Source: Solirubrobacter soli DSM 22325 (GTDB lineage Bacteria; Actinomycetota; Thermoleophilia; Solirubrobacterales; Solirubrobacteraceae). From it: a stretch of DNA of 64,000 nucleotides. This document shows, piece by piece, positions 8,159-17,138 of the stretch. The position numbers and the translations under genes are program-made. Positions within the stretch are counted from its first letter, which is position 1; each line of letters starts with the position of its first letter. Below the pieces are notes generated by a model, which was not told the origin of the DNA, searched no databases, and was given only the letters and a program-made list of their open reading frames with translations. The DNA lies in assembly GCF_000423665.1 (NCBI RefSeq), contig NZ_KE384069.1:671588-735587 (forward strand), in the 5' to 3' direction.

Positions 8159-9201
8159 GGGACCCGGTGAAGCTCATCGGCGCGGCGCTGCTCGTGATCG
8201 GGCTCGGTGCGGTCGCGGGCCGCGTCGCCGTCGCCGACCACGACGCCGGATCGACCTTCCGCGTCGGCGGCGCGGACGTGACCGTCGCGAGCGGATGGCA
8301 GCGGGTCGGCCCGGACAAGCTGGCCAAGGGCCACGAGCGGCTGCTCGTGACGCTGATTCCCGCGATGGAGTTGCCGGCGCTCGGCACGACGGCGACCGGT
8401 ACCGCCGCGGCGTCACCGGTGCCGCGGGTTCCCGGGACCGGCGCGCCGGGACGCGCGCGCCTCGGGGGCTACGACGCGTGGCGCTACGGCGCCGCGCGGG
8501 TCCTTCCGACCACGAGCGGCGCGCTGGTCGTCGAGTGCCGCTGCGCCGACGCGGTCCGCGCGGTGTCGGTTCCGGGCGCCTCGGTCCTCGAGCCCGCCCC
8601 GGACCTCGCGCTGCGGCTGCGCGCGCCGTCCGCGCTCGCGCGGCTGGACGCGATCCGCACGAAGGAACGCGCGGCGTGGACGCCCGCCTCGGCAGCGCGG
8701 CTCGCCGCGGCGCACCGCGCGGCGCTCGACGACCTCGGCACGCTCGCGCCGCCCGCGCTCTCCCGGGCGCTCAAAGACTCCGCGACCGCCTACCGCGAGC
8801 TCGCCCGGACGCCGTCCACGTCGCCGACCGCGCTGACCGCCGCCGACCACGAGCTCGAGACCGCCGTCGCGGGGCTCGCCCGCACCGGTGCGCCGCGGGC
8901 GCAGACGCCGACCGCGGTGGACGGCGGCGGAGTCCCGTGGCTCGTGCTCATGGCCCTGGTCGCGGTGCTCGCCGGCGCGCTCGCGCCGATGGCGGTGCGC
9001 CGCCTCAACGCCCGGCGGCGGCTCGCGCCTCCCGCGCCGGTCGTCGACGCGCCACCCGCCAAGGCCTGCGTGCTCAAGCGGCGCACGCCGATCTCGCCGC
9101 CGCCCACGTACGGCCGCTGGAACGAGGCCCCGCGCGGGCCGGGCGCCGTCCCGCAACAGGACGGCGCCCCACCGGTCACGGCGTCGTCGTCGACAGCGTG
9201 A
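8155..9201 (+). CDS. Exported protein with N-terminal signal and C-terminal membrane segment
   Basis: 348 residues from ATG 8155, which overlaps the preceding stop (ATGA). An N-terminal hydrophobic segment (LIGAALLVIGLGAVAG) precedes an extracytoplasmic part with one close Cys pair (VECRCAD). A C-terminal hydrophobic segment near residues 260-280 (PWLVLMALVAVLAGALAPMAV) is followed by a basic Pro-rich cytoplasmic tail. It looks like a sensor or assembly factor fixed in the membrane. No family is recognised. Its 3' end overlaps the convergent amidase gene by 26 bases. Confidence 0.65.
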   Translation: MRDPVKLIGAALLVIGLGAVAGRVAVADHDAGSTFRVGGADVTVASGWQRVGPDKLAKGHERLLVTLIPAMELPALGTTATGTAAASPVPRVPGTGAPGRARLGGYDAWRYGAARVLPTTSGALVVECRCADAVRAVSVPGASVLEPAPDLALRLRAPSALARLDAIRTKERAAWTPASAARLAAAHRAALDDLGTLAPPALSRALKDSATAYRELARTPSTSPTALTAADHELETAVAGLARTGAPRAQTPTAVDGGGVPWLVLMALVAVLAGALAPMAVRRLNARRRLAPPAPVVDAPPAKACVLKRRTPISPPPTYGRWNEAPRGPGAVPQQDGAPPVTASSSTA

Positions 9202-11956
9202 ACGTCAGCGTCTTGGAGTAGGTGCCGGTGCGCAGCGCGTCGCCGGCATCGATGTGCTGCTTGAACGCGATCGTCACCGGGTCGTTGGACACCGGCGCGG
9301 TCCAGCTCGACGTGCTGAACGACACCGAGAGCGGCGACGGCAGCGAGAACGAGCCGTTGACCAGGTGGCCCGGGTCGCTCACCGAGAGCGCCGCGTCACC
9401 CGCCGTCGACACCACGTTCGCCGGCGTCGTCGCCGTGTAGTCCTTCGTAACGCCCGGCGTGAACGCGCCGAACGAGGCCGGAGCGCCCAGCGTCAATGAC
9501 AGCGTCGCCGGGACCGAGCCGCCGACCGTCCCCGGGGTCGAGGTCGCGAACGGCAGCTTCGGCGCGACCGCCGGCTGCACGTGCCCGGACGCCTTGGCCT
9601 CGAACGCGTACGCCATCCCGAGCAGCTTGAGGTCGTCGAACTCCTTGCCCTGCAGCTGCAGGTTGATCGGCTGCCCGTGGTCGTTGACGCCCGCCGGGAA
9701 GATCACCGTCGGCACGCCCGCGGCCGAGGCCTGCGGGTCGCGGCGGCCGAAGCTCGGCTGGATCGAGTCGTTGAGGTGGATGTCGCTCAACTGCCCGGGG
9801 AACACGACCGCGTCGACGCCCTGCGCGTCCATCCACGCCGCGAGCTGACCGCGGTACGTCGCCCGCGCGGCCTGGAAGCCCGCGACCTGCTCGGGCGTCA
9901 TCGCGCCGGTGCCCGTGTACGGCGACGTGTTGCGGAACTGCGGCAGCCGCAACGGGCTGCGGATGATCGACGGCACGTCGGTGTACGGGTTGTCGGGGTG
10001 GGCGAGGACCCACTGCCGCCAGCCCTCGAAGCCCTTGTCGCCCGGGGTCGACGCCGGCCCGCTGGGCGGGTCGGTGATCGGCTTGACGGTCGCGCCCGCC
10101 TCGACGAAGTGGGCGAACTGCGCGCGCATGGCATCGCTCGTCCCGGTCGTCCCGAACGGGTCGTTGAACGCCGACGCGGGCACGCCGATGACCTTCCCCG
10201 CCAGCGCGTCGGTCTTCAGCGCGGGCGTCCAGTCCGTGGGCCGGTGCCCGTTGGCGACGTCGTCGAGCGGGTCGGCCGGCGCGTCGATCGCGGTCGCGTT
10301 GAGCAGCAGCGCGAGGTCCGGCAGCGTGCGCGAGATGATCCCCGCGTAGTCCTGCACGTAGGTCAGCGGCATCACGCCGTCGGTCGACTGCATGCCGTCG
10401 GTGCCGCGCAGCGAGACCAGCGACGCGGCGCTCGACGGTCCCCACAGCGAGTCGCCGGTCTGCGTGCCGAGAGCGGCAGCGGCGAAGCTCGACGCCACGG
10501 CGACCGCGGAGCCGCCGGACGAGCCGATCGACGACTTCGACGGGTCGAACGCGTTCCAGACCTGCCCGGAGGCACTCGGTGAGAAGTGCCCGTCGGTCGC
10601 GAACTCGGCCAGGTTGGCCTTGCCCATGATGATCGCGCCCGCCTCGCGCAGCTTGGCGACGATCCACGCGTCCTTCTTGGGCTGGTAGCCCGCGAAGACC
10701 AGCGAGCCGCCCGTGGTCGGCATGTCCTTGGTGTCGAAGATGTCCTTGGCCAGGATCGGGATGCCGAGCAGCGGCCGCGTGTCGCCCGCGGCGCGGGCGT
10801 CGTCGGCGGCCTTGGCCTGCGCCATCGCGTCCGGCGCCACGGTGATCACCGAGTGCAGGCCGAGCGGCCCGCCGTCGTACGCGGCGATCCGGTCCAGGTA
10901 TGCCCGCATGATCTGCTGCGCGCTCGTCGCACCCGAGGCCATGTCGGCCTTCAGCTGCGTGACCGACTTGCCCACGACGTCATACGGCGAGCTCGTGGTC
11001 GCGCCGAGCGAACGATCGCGCACGACCGGACCGAGCGAAGGCGCGGCAGCGCCGCCACACGCGGGCACCGCGAAGTTCACGACACGACACGACGCACCCG
11101 CCGCGAGGTCGCTCAGCACCGGCGCGGTGGCCAGCGCCGCCGCCTTCGCACCCACGGCGGCGACCTGCGAGCCGGCCGCGGGCGTCGCCCCTCCACCCGC
11201 CGGCGCGCGCGTCTCGCTCAGCCCGGTGACCACGAAGTGCACCAAGGCCCGCGTCTCGCCCGCCGGGATCGTCAACGTGTTCACGAACCCGGGATGGTTG
11301 GCCTCGTCTCCGGACGCGGGCAGCGCCACGGTGAACGGGTCGCGCAGGAAGTCGCCGACGCGGTCGACCGCGCCCGCCACGGTCGCGCTCGTGCCGTTGA
11401 CCGTCGCCGACCCAGCGGCCGCACTCGGCGAATAGAACGACGCCCAGCCGTCCGCCGCCGTCAACGCGCCGTCACCGGACGCGGTCGCGGCGATCGCGCT
11501 CTGGTTGGTGCCGGTGTTGTAGCCGACCTGCCCGCCGAAGGCGACCTCGATCGTGACGGGGGAGGACGTGGTGTTCGTGAACGAATCCAGGAAGCGAGCC
11601 CACGACTCGCTGGTGTTGAACAGCAGCGAGCGCTTGACGGCGACGCCGCCGATCTCGACCGCCGCCTTGCTCGAGAACGCCGTCGCGCTGTCCGGCGTCA
11701 GCCCGAAGCCGCGCAGCAGGATCCCGTTCAGCCGCGGACTGCCCGGCACCTTCATGCGGATGCCGCCGTAGCCCTGCAGCGAGTTGGTGCCCGTGTTGTG
11801 GATCGAGCCCGTGTCGACACCCGGGACGAGCGCGTCGTTGACGTTCCAGGTGTCGCCGTTGGTGTTGGTCACCGTCGTCCAGCCCCAGGCAGGGGACGAC
11901 GAGGCGGCGACGAGCGCCGCCACGGCGACGGCCAGCCGCCGAGTACGTGCGTGCAA
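9176..11956 (-). CDS. Secreted amidase-family protein with N- and C-terminal beta domains
   Basis: 926 residues with a signal peptide (ends SSSPAWG). Residues about 25-320 form a Ser/Thr/Gly-rich beta region unrelated to amidases. Residues about 335-805 are an amidase-signature domain with the catalytic Lys in PILAKDIFDT, the SSGGSA loop and a Ser in GTQTGDSLWGP, so it may be active, although the nucleophile loop is unusual. The last ~115 residues (from GGSVPATLSLTLG) match the tail of the 1972-5604 protein almost residue for residue, which points to a shared cell-surface or sorting module. An amidohydrolase acting outside the membrane is likely. The substrate is unknown. Confidence 0.85.
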   Translation of the reverse strand: MHARTRRLAVAVAALVAASSSPAWGWTTVTNTNGDTWNVNDALVPGVDTGSIHNTGTNSLQGYGGIRMKVPGSPRLNGILLRGFGLTPDSATAFSSKAAVEIGGVAVKRSLLFNTSESWARFLDSFTNTTSSPVTIEVAFGGQVGYNTGTNQSAIAATASGDGALTAADGWASFYSPSAAAGSATVNGTSATVAGAVDRVGDFLRDPFTVALPASGDEANHPGFVNTLTIPAGETRALVHFVVTGLSETRAPAGGGATPAAGSQVAAVGAKAAALATAPVLSDLAAGASCRVVNFAVPACGGAAAPSLGPVVRDRSLGATTSSPYDVVGKSVTQLKADMASGATSAQQIMRAYLDRIAAYDGGPLGLHSVITVAPDAMAQAKAADDARAAGDTRPLLGIPILAKDIFDTKDMPTTGGSLVFAGYQPKKDAWIVAKLREAGAIIMGKANLAEFATDGHFSPSASGQVWNAFDPSKSSIGSSGGSAVAVASSFAAAALGTQTGDSLWGPSSAASLVSLRGTDGMQSTDGVMPLTYVQDYAGIISRTLPDLALLLNATAIDAPADPLDDVANGHRPTDWTPALKTDALAGKVIGVPASAFNDPFGTTGTSDAMRAQFAHFVEAGATVKPITDPPSGPASTPGDKGFEGWRQWVLAHPDNPYTDVPSIIRSPLRLPQFRNTSPYTGTGAMTPEQVAGFQAARATYRGQLAAWMDAQGVDAVVFPGQLSDIHLNDSIQPSFGRRDPQASAAGVPTVIFPAGVNDHGQPINLQLQGKEFDDLKLLGMAYAFEAKASGHVQPAVAPKLPFATSTPGTVGGSVPATLSLTLGAPASFGAFTPGVTKDYTATTPANVVSTAGDAALSVSDPGHLVNGSFSLPSPLSVSFSTSSWTAPVSNDPVTIAFKQHIDAGDALRTGTYSKTLTFTLSTTTP

Positions 11957-12060
11957 AGAACCCTCCAGTTCCGACTCCAGACCCTCGCGGCGCGACGCTA
12001 TCGCCGGAACCGAGCCGCTCCCTTGTACCGCCGGTCGAAGCCGGATCGGACCTCCGGTCC

Positions 12061-12522
12061 TTACTGCCCGAGGGTCTCGTGCGTGATCGAGTCACGCATG
12101 AACGCAAGCACCTCCTCCTGCTCGCTGGTGACGTGCGCGTCGGGCGACACCGCGACGATGCGGCCCTTGGCGGCGTTGCTCACCAGACGCAGGTCGGGCC
12201 CGCCGTCCTCGGACACGCGGGCCATGGCCCAGCGGCCGAACGTACGCTCGTCGACGGTGCCCTCCTCCAGAACCGAGACGTCCTCATGACGCGGGTCCTG
12301 GGCGATCGACTCGTACAGTTCGCGGACCGCCGCCTCCTCACCCTCCAGCGTTTGCGCGAACGCGTCTTCGGTGATCACGAGGGCCCCGGTCACGCCGAGC
12401 CGCCGATTGTTCGTGCGCGCCGTGGTGAAGATCGCGCCGAGCTGTTCGGTCCGATCGGCCTCGGCGATGCGGCTGTGGCTTCGATAGATCAGCCGGAACA
12501 CCGGCCCTGTCGCGTTGCTCAT
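12061..12522 (-). CDS. BLUF-domain blue-light photoreceptor
   Basis: 153 residues from ATG 12522 (an earlier in-frame start at 12555 gives an unlikely leader). The BLUF fold is recognisable. RLIYRS has the flavin-proximal Tyr, NNRRLGVTGAL the conserved Asn, and FAQTLEGEE the switching Gln. DPRHEDV and RTFGRWAMA, with the C-terminal Trp, follow. The domain binds FAD and senses blue light. Nothing is fused to it, so output must go through a partner protein. It lies downstream of the peptidase operon, separated by about 160 bases. Confidence 0.88.
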   Translation of the reverse strand: MSNATGPVFRLIYRSHSRIAEADRTEQLGAIFTTARTNNRRLGVTGALVITEDAFAQTLEGEEAAVRELYESIAQDPRHEDVSVLEEGTVDERTFGRWAMARVSEDGGPDLRLVSNAAKGRIVAVSPDAHVTSEQEEVLAFMRDSITHETLGQ

Positions 12523-12682
12523 GGATCCATCCGGTACCAGCGAGCAGGGGGTCACGTCCAGATCGGGGGCCCGATTCCACGATTGCTGCGTGAAGCTGAC
12601 GTGTTCGAACTCACACCCGCACGGCGGCCGCCGCGACGAGCATCCCGGGCGTGAGACGTGCCGAGCGCGAACACGGTCTCCT

Positions 12683-13795
12683 TCAGGCGACGATGTGCAT
12701 GTCGTGGCTGGTGTTGTTGAGCCGCCGTCCGCCGTCCGCGGTGGCGACGACGATGTCCTCGATCCGCACCCCGAAGCGGCCCGAGAGGTAGATGCCGGGC
12801 TCGATCGAGAAGCACATCCCGGGCTCGATCAGGCGCTCCTCGCCCTCGACCATGTACGGGGGCTCGTGTGTCGTGATGCCGATCCCGTGGCCGACGCGGT
12901 GGATGAAGCGATCGCCGTAGCCGGCGTCCGAGATCACCTTGCGCGCGGCGCGGTCGATGTCCTCGCACGGCACGCCCGGCCGGACCGCCTCGAAGCCCGC
13001 CTGCTGCGCGCGTCGCACGATCTCGAACACCTCGCGCTCCTCCTCCGTGGGCTCGCCCACGTGGACGGTGCGGGTGGTGTCGGAGCCGTAGCCGTCCTTG
13101 AGCCCGCCGAAGTCCAGGACGACCATGTCGCCCTCCTGGATCGTCCGCTCGCCCGCCTCGTGGTGCGGGTTGGCGCCGTTCGGGCCCGAACCGACGACGG
13201 TGAAGTCGACCTGCGAGTGCCCGTGGGCGCGCAGTGCCGCGGCGAGGTCGGCCGCCACCTCGTTCTCGGTCCGGCCGGCGAACCGGACCTTGACGATGTC
13301 GTGGAAGCTCTCGTCCGCGGCGGCCCCGGCGGCGGCGAGCCGCTCGATCTCGTGCGCGCCCTTGACCGCCCGCAGCATCGGGAGCTCGGCGGTCATCGAG
13401 ACGTACCGGGACTCCGGGAGCCGTGCCTGCAGGCCGAGCAGGTGCATCGCCCACGCCGAGTCCGAGATCGCGTAGCTCCCCTTCGGGTCGAGCAGCGGCG
13501 CGGCGGCGTCGTAGGGATCGGTGCCGTCGGTCCAGTCCGAGATCGTCGTCGCGGCCGCGCCCACGGCGGCCTCGGCGTCAGGGCGTTCGAGGATCGGGAC
13601 GAGCAGCTGCGGGTCGCCGTCCTGCCGGCAGACGAGCACGGTCAGGCGCTCGGTGATCGCGGTCGGCTGGTAGGCCGTCATGTAGACGAGGTCCGGCCCG
13701 GGGGTGATCAGCACCCCGGTCAGCCCCGCCCGCCCGGCCTCGGCGACCGCGCGGCGCATCCGCTCCGCATAGTCGGCGGTGGTGAACTCGATCAT
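12683..13795 (-). CDS. M24 family Xaa-Pro dipeptidase/aminopeptidase
   Basis: 370 residues. The start ATG 13795 overlaps the stop of the M20 gene (ATGA). The N-terminal creatinase-like domain (about 1-130) is followed by the pita-bread catalytic domain with all five metal ligands visible: Asp in VVLDFGG, Asp in GSDTTRT, His in GHGIGITTHE, Glu in SIEPGIY and Glu in VRIEDI. It should remove N-terminal residues from X-Pro peptides using two metal ions in the cytoplasm. It is the last gene of the peptide-use operon that starts at 18598. Confidence 0.92.
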   Translation of the reverse strand: MIEFTTADYAERMRRAVAEAGRAGLTGVLITPGPDLVYMTAYQPTAITERLTVLVCRQDGDPQLLVPILERPDAEAAVGAAATTISDWTDGTDPYDAAAPLLDPKGSYAISDSAWAMHLLGLQARLPESRYVSMTAELPMLRAVKGAHEIERLAAAGAAADESFHDIVKVRFAGRTENEVAADLAAALRAHGHSQVDFTVVGSGPNGANPHHEAGERTIQEGDMVVLDFGGLKDGYGSDTTRTVHVGEPTEEEREVFEIVRRAQQAGFEAVRPGVPCEDIDRAARKVISDAGYGDRFIHRVGHGIGITTHEPPYMVEGEERLIEPGMCFSIEPGIYLSGRFGVRIEDIVVATADGGRRLNNTSHDMHIVA

Positions 13796-15147
13796 CGCGC
13801 GCCGTACTTCTCGAGGAACAGGGCCTCCGACAACGCGAGGAGCTCGATCTCGGACGGGTCGACGCTCTCGTTCGGAGCGTGGATCAGGCAGCGCGGCTCC
13901 TCGACGCCGAGCAGCATGATCTCGGCGTCCGGGTAGGCGTCCGCGAGCACGTTGCAGAGCGGGATCGAGCCGCCCTGGCCCTCGGTCGTCTGCTCGTGGC
14001 CGTACGCCTCCTGCATCGCCGCGCGCATCGACGTGTAGCCCGGGCCGTCGAGCGAGCCGATGAACGGATCGCCGACCGCGACCCGCTCGATCGTGCAGCG
14101 CAGCCCCCACGGGACCCGGCTGCGGAGGTGCTCGACGAGCGCGTCCTGGGCCTGGAGGCCGCCGATGCCGGACGGGATCCGCAGGCTCACCCGCGCCGAG
14201 GCCGAGGACTGGATCGCCGCGGAGGAGCCGATGACCGGCGGGACGTCGATGCCGAGCACGGTCGCCGACAGCCGCGACCAGAGCATGTCCGACACCGAGC
14301 CGTCCCCCATCAGCTCGACCCCGTCGAGCACGTTGGCGTCGGCGCGGAACTGCTCGGCCGTGTACTCCACGCCCGTCCAGCGCCCGTCGTTGGCGAGCCC
14401 GTCGATCGTCGTGTTGCCGTGCTCGTCATGCAGCGTCGCCAGCACCTGGATCAGCCCCAGGACGGGGTCGGGCGCGGGCCCGCCGAACATGCCGGAGTGC
14501 ATCGGGCTGCCGAGCGCCTCGAGCTTGATGTCGATGCTCGTCATGCCGCGCAGGGTCGTGGTCAGCGTCGGCACGCCGACGGCGAAGTTGCCGGTGTCGA
14601 CGACGAGGATCGTGTCGGCGCGCAGCAGCTCGACGTTGTCCGGCACGAACTCCTCCAGGCCGCCCGTGCCCTGCTCCTCCGAGCCCTCGCAGATGAGCTT
14701 GATGCCGCACGGGAACCCGCCATTGGCCTGCTTCAAGGCCCGCAGCGCCGTGAGGTGCATGACGATGTTGCCCTTGCAGTCCGCCGAGCCGCGCCCGTAC
14801 CAGCGGCCGTCGCGCTCGGTCAGCTCGAACACCGGGACGGTCCACGCGTCCTCGCCCAGCGGCGGCTGCACGTCGTAGTGGCAGTACAGGAGCACCGTGG
14901 GCGAACCCTCCGGCCCGGGCGCGTACCCGTGGACGCACTTGGACCCGTCGGGGGTGACCGACGTGGCGACGTCCTGCAGGCCTTCGGCGGCGAACGCCTC
15001 CGCCACCCAGTTCGCCGCCTTCTCGCATTCCTCCGGCGGGAACTGCTTGGGGTCGGCCACCGACTGGAACGAGACGAGCTCCGCCAGGTCGTCCCGTGCG
15101 CGGTCCATCAAGCCTCCGACCGCGGCGCGTAGTTCCTCAACGGGCAC
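13792..15147 (-). CDS. M20 family metallo-dipeptidase
   Basis: 451 residues from GTG 15147 with a good AAAGGAGA ribosome site. M20/ArgE-DapE-type features are CHYDVQPP (His and Asp region), GRGSADCKGN (bridging Asp), CEGSEEQGT (catalytic Glu and metal Glu), a dimerisation lid around 210-320, and IPLCNVL/LIHAPNE near the end with the last His ligand. It probably hydrolyses dipeptides, like the carnosinase/CNDP branch. It is cotranscribed with the M24 peptidase and two transporters. Confidence 0.92.
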   Translation of the reverse strand: MPVEELRAAVGGLMDRARDDLAELVSFQSVADPKQFPPEECEKAANWVAEAFAAEGLQDVATSVTPDGSKCVHGYAPGPEGSPTVLLYCHYDVQPPLGEDAWTVPVFELTERDGRWYGRGSADCKGNIVMHLTALRALKQANGGFPCGIKLICEGSEEQGTGGLEEFVPDNVELLRADTILVVDTGNFAVGVPTLTTTLRGMTSIDIKLEALGSPMHSGMFGGPAPDPVLGLIQVLATLHDEHGNTTIDGLANDGRWTGVEYTAEQFRADANVLDGVELMGDGSVSDMLWSRLSATVLGIDVPPVIGSSAAIQSSASARVSLRIPSGIGGLQAQDALVEHLRSRVPWGLRCTIERVAVGDPFIGSLDGPGYTSMRAAMQEAYGHEQTTEGQGGSIPLCNVLADAYPDAEIMLLGVEEPRCLIHAPNESVDPSEIELLALSEALFLEKYGAR

Positions 15148-15162
15148 AGGTTCTCCTTTTCG

Positions 15163-16680
15163 TCATGCGGGAACGGCCGACGTGGACGTCGACGTGGACG
15201 TTGCCGTAGGCGGCGGCACCGGGATCGTGTGCAGGCTCGCCGCGGCCGCGGCGGCGCGGTCGACGGCGCGGCCGTGGTCGCGCGCACGCAGCCGTCGCAG
15301 CAGCACGACGAGCGCGATCCCACAGGCGCACCAGATCGCCATCGTCAACGACGCGGCGCCGAGCCCCGCGGCCAGCGCGTCCGCCTTGGACTCGCCGTCC
15401 TGCACGTGGCTGTTGATGACCGAGTTGAAGATCATCGCGATCGCCGCCACGGCGACCGAGCCGCCGATGTAGCGGGCCATGTTCGAGATGCCGGAGGCCT
15501 GGCCGACCTGATCGGCGGACACAGCCGCCGTCGAGCCGGACGAGGCCGGGCCGTTGGCGATGCCGAGGCCGACGGCCAGCGCGATCAGCGGGAGGACGAA
15601 CGCGCCGTAGGCCCACGAGGACTGCACGAACGCGAGCCAGGCGAACCCGGCCGCGGACAGGATGAACCCGAGGGCGACCGCGCGAGCACCGCCGATCTTC
15701 GTGGCCAGCGGGGCGATCGCCGGGGTGATGGCGATCATGCCGGCCGCGGCGGGAAGCGTCGCCAGGCCTGCCTGGAACGCGTTGAAGTCCAGGGCCGCCG
15801 GGTCCTGGAAGTACAGGCTGAGCACGTACATCAGCCCGTTGATCGTCCCCGCCACGATCAGGATCGCGAGCGTCGCGCCGACCAGCACCTGGTTGCGCAG
15901 CAGGTGCAGGTCGACGAGCGGCGCCTTGGCCCGCTGCTCGACCCGCACGAACGCGAAGGCGGCCAGGATCGAAACGGCGAAGCAGCCGAGCGTCGCCACC
16001 GAGGTCCAGCCCCAGTCGACGCCCTTGCTGAGCGCGAGCACGAGGGGTGCGAGCACCAGCGCGATCAGCACCGAGCCCAGGTAGTCGATCGAGCGCGAGC
16101 GCGTCGGGTCCGACGACTCCGCGACGCGGCTGAGCGTGATCGGGACGCAGATCGCGGCGATCCCGGCGTCGATCCAGAACAGGCCCTGCCAGCCGGTCGC
16201 CTCGACCAGCACGCCGCCGAGCAGCGGGCCGAGCGCACCGCCCGCCGCGGAGGCCGCGCCCCAGAAGGTGATCGCCTTCAATTGCCCTTTGCCCGAGGAG
16301 GCGACCGAGAGCAGGCTCATGCCGCAGGCGAGGATCGTGGCTCCGGACGCGCCCTGGATCATGCGGCCGCCGACGACGCCCGCGGCGCCGGTCGACAGCG
16401 CGATCAACACGCACGAGGCGATGAAGAGCGCGAGCCCCGCGAGGAAGACCTTCCGGCGCCCCAGCACGTCGCCGAGGGCGCCGGACGTGACGATCACGGC
16501 GGCGCCGACGAGCGAGTAGCCGGTCACGGCCCATTGCAGCTGGGCGACGGGTGCGCCGACGTCCTCGCTGATCGACGGCAGCAGGATCGTCACCGCCGAC
16601 GTGTTGGCGTTCACCACCAGCGCGGAGACGCAGGCGGCAAAGAGGACCCCGCCGGCAGCGGGGCGGTCGGGCCCAGGCAT
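15163..16680 (-). CDS. MFS transporter, 14-TM drug:H+ antiporter (DHA2) type
   Basis: 505 residues with about 14 hydrophobic segments. The loop after TM2 holds GDVLGRRKVFLAG, the classic MFS motif A, and TM5 carries a motif C-like GPLLGGVLVE. The tail is Thr/Ser-rich. The protein resembles EmrB/QacA exporters, which use the proton gradient to expel small hydrophobic or cationic compounds. In this operon it may instead handle peptides or amino-acid derivatives. Its ATG shares one base with the stop of the preceding small gene (TGATG), so translation is coupled. Confidence 0.88.
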   Translation of the reverse strand: MPGPDRPAAGGVLFAACVSALVVNANTSAVTILLPSISEDVGAPVAQLQWAVTGYSLVGAAVIVTSGALGDVLGRRKVFLAGLALFIASCVLIALSTGAAGVVGGRMIQGASGATILACGMSLLSVASSGKGQLKAITFWGAASAAGGALGPLLGGVLVEATGWQGLFWIDAGIAAICVPITLSRVAESSDPTRSRSIDYLGSVLIALVLAPLVLALSKGVDWGWTSVATLGCFAVSILAAFAFVRVEQRAKAPLVDLHLLRNQVLVGATLAILIVAGTINGLMYVLSLYFQDPAALDFNAFQAGLATLPAAAGMIAITPAIAPLATKIGGARAVALGFILSAAGFAWLAFVQSSWAYGAFVLPLIALAVGLGIANGPASSGSTAAVSADQVGQASGISNMARYIGGSVAVAAIAMIFNSVINSHVQDGESKADALAAGLGAASLTMAIWCACGIALVVLLRRLRARDHGRAVDRAAAAAASLHTIPVPPPTATSTSTSTSAVPA

Positions 16681-17138
16681 CAGGTCTTGATCACGTTGTC
16701 GGTCTTGAGCTGGTCGATCTTGTCCTGGTACTGCTGCGCCTTGTCGGGGCAGTACGTCTGGAGGATCAGCAGCTCACCCTGAAGGATCCGGGCGTCGACG
16801 ATCACCGGCCGGCGCCCGATGTTGGCGCCGTTGGAGAGCTGGTCGAGGAGGTGCGCCTTGCCCAGCGCGTTGAGGGGGTTGGCGCAGACCGGGCCGCCAT
16901 CCGTACCCAGCGCGCGGACGATCAGATCCTGGTCGGGCGCGGTCAGCCCCGCCTGCTGGTATTTCTGCGTGAGGTCCTGCGCGAGGCGCTCGGACTGGCG
17001 GTTCTCCGGCCCGCCGTTGTAGGTGAACAGGCCGATGATGGCCAGCACCACCACGACGACGCCGATGATCCAGTACATCGTCGAGAGGTTGCGCTCGACC
17101 TCCTCCTTCTCGTGCGGGTTCTGCTCGATCGCGGTCAC
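16680..17138 (-). CDS. Small single-TM protein of the transporter operon
   Basis: 152 residues from GTG 17138, overlapping the permease stop (GTGA). A short acidic N-terminus is followed by one membrane segment (MYWIIGVVVVVLAIIGLFTY, about residues 21-40) and about 110 extracytoplasmic helical residues. Two Cys (GPVCANP, QTYCPDK) could form a disulfide. No family is recognised. Coupling on both sides to transporters suggests an accessory subunit of the permease or the MFS protein. Confidence 0.75.
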   Translation of the reverse strand: MTAIEQNPHEKEEVERNLSTMYWIIGVVVVVLAIIGLFTYNGGPENRQSERLAQDLTQKYQQAGLTAPDQDLIVRALGTDGGPVCANPLNALGKAHLLDQLSNGANIGRRPVIVDARILQGELLILQTYCPDKAQQYQDKIDQLKTDNVIKT

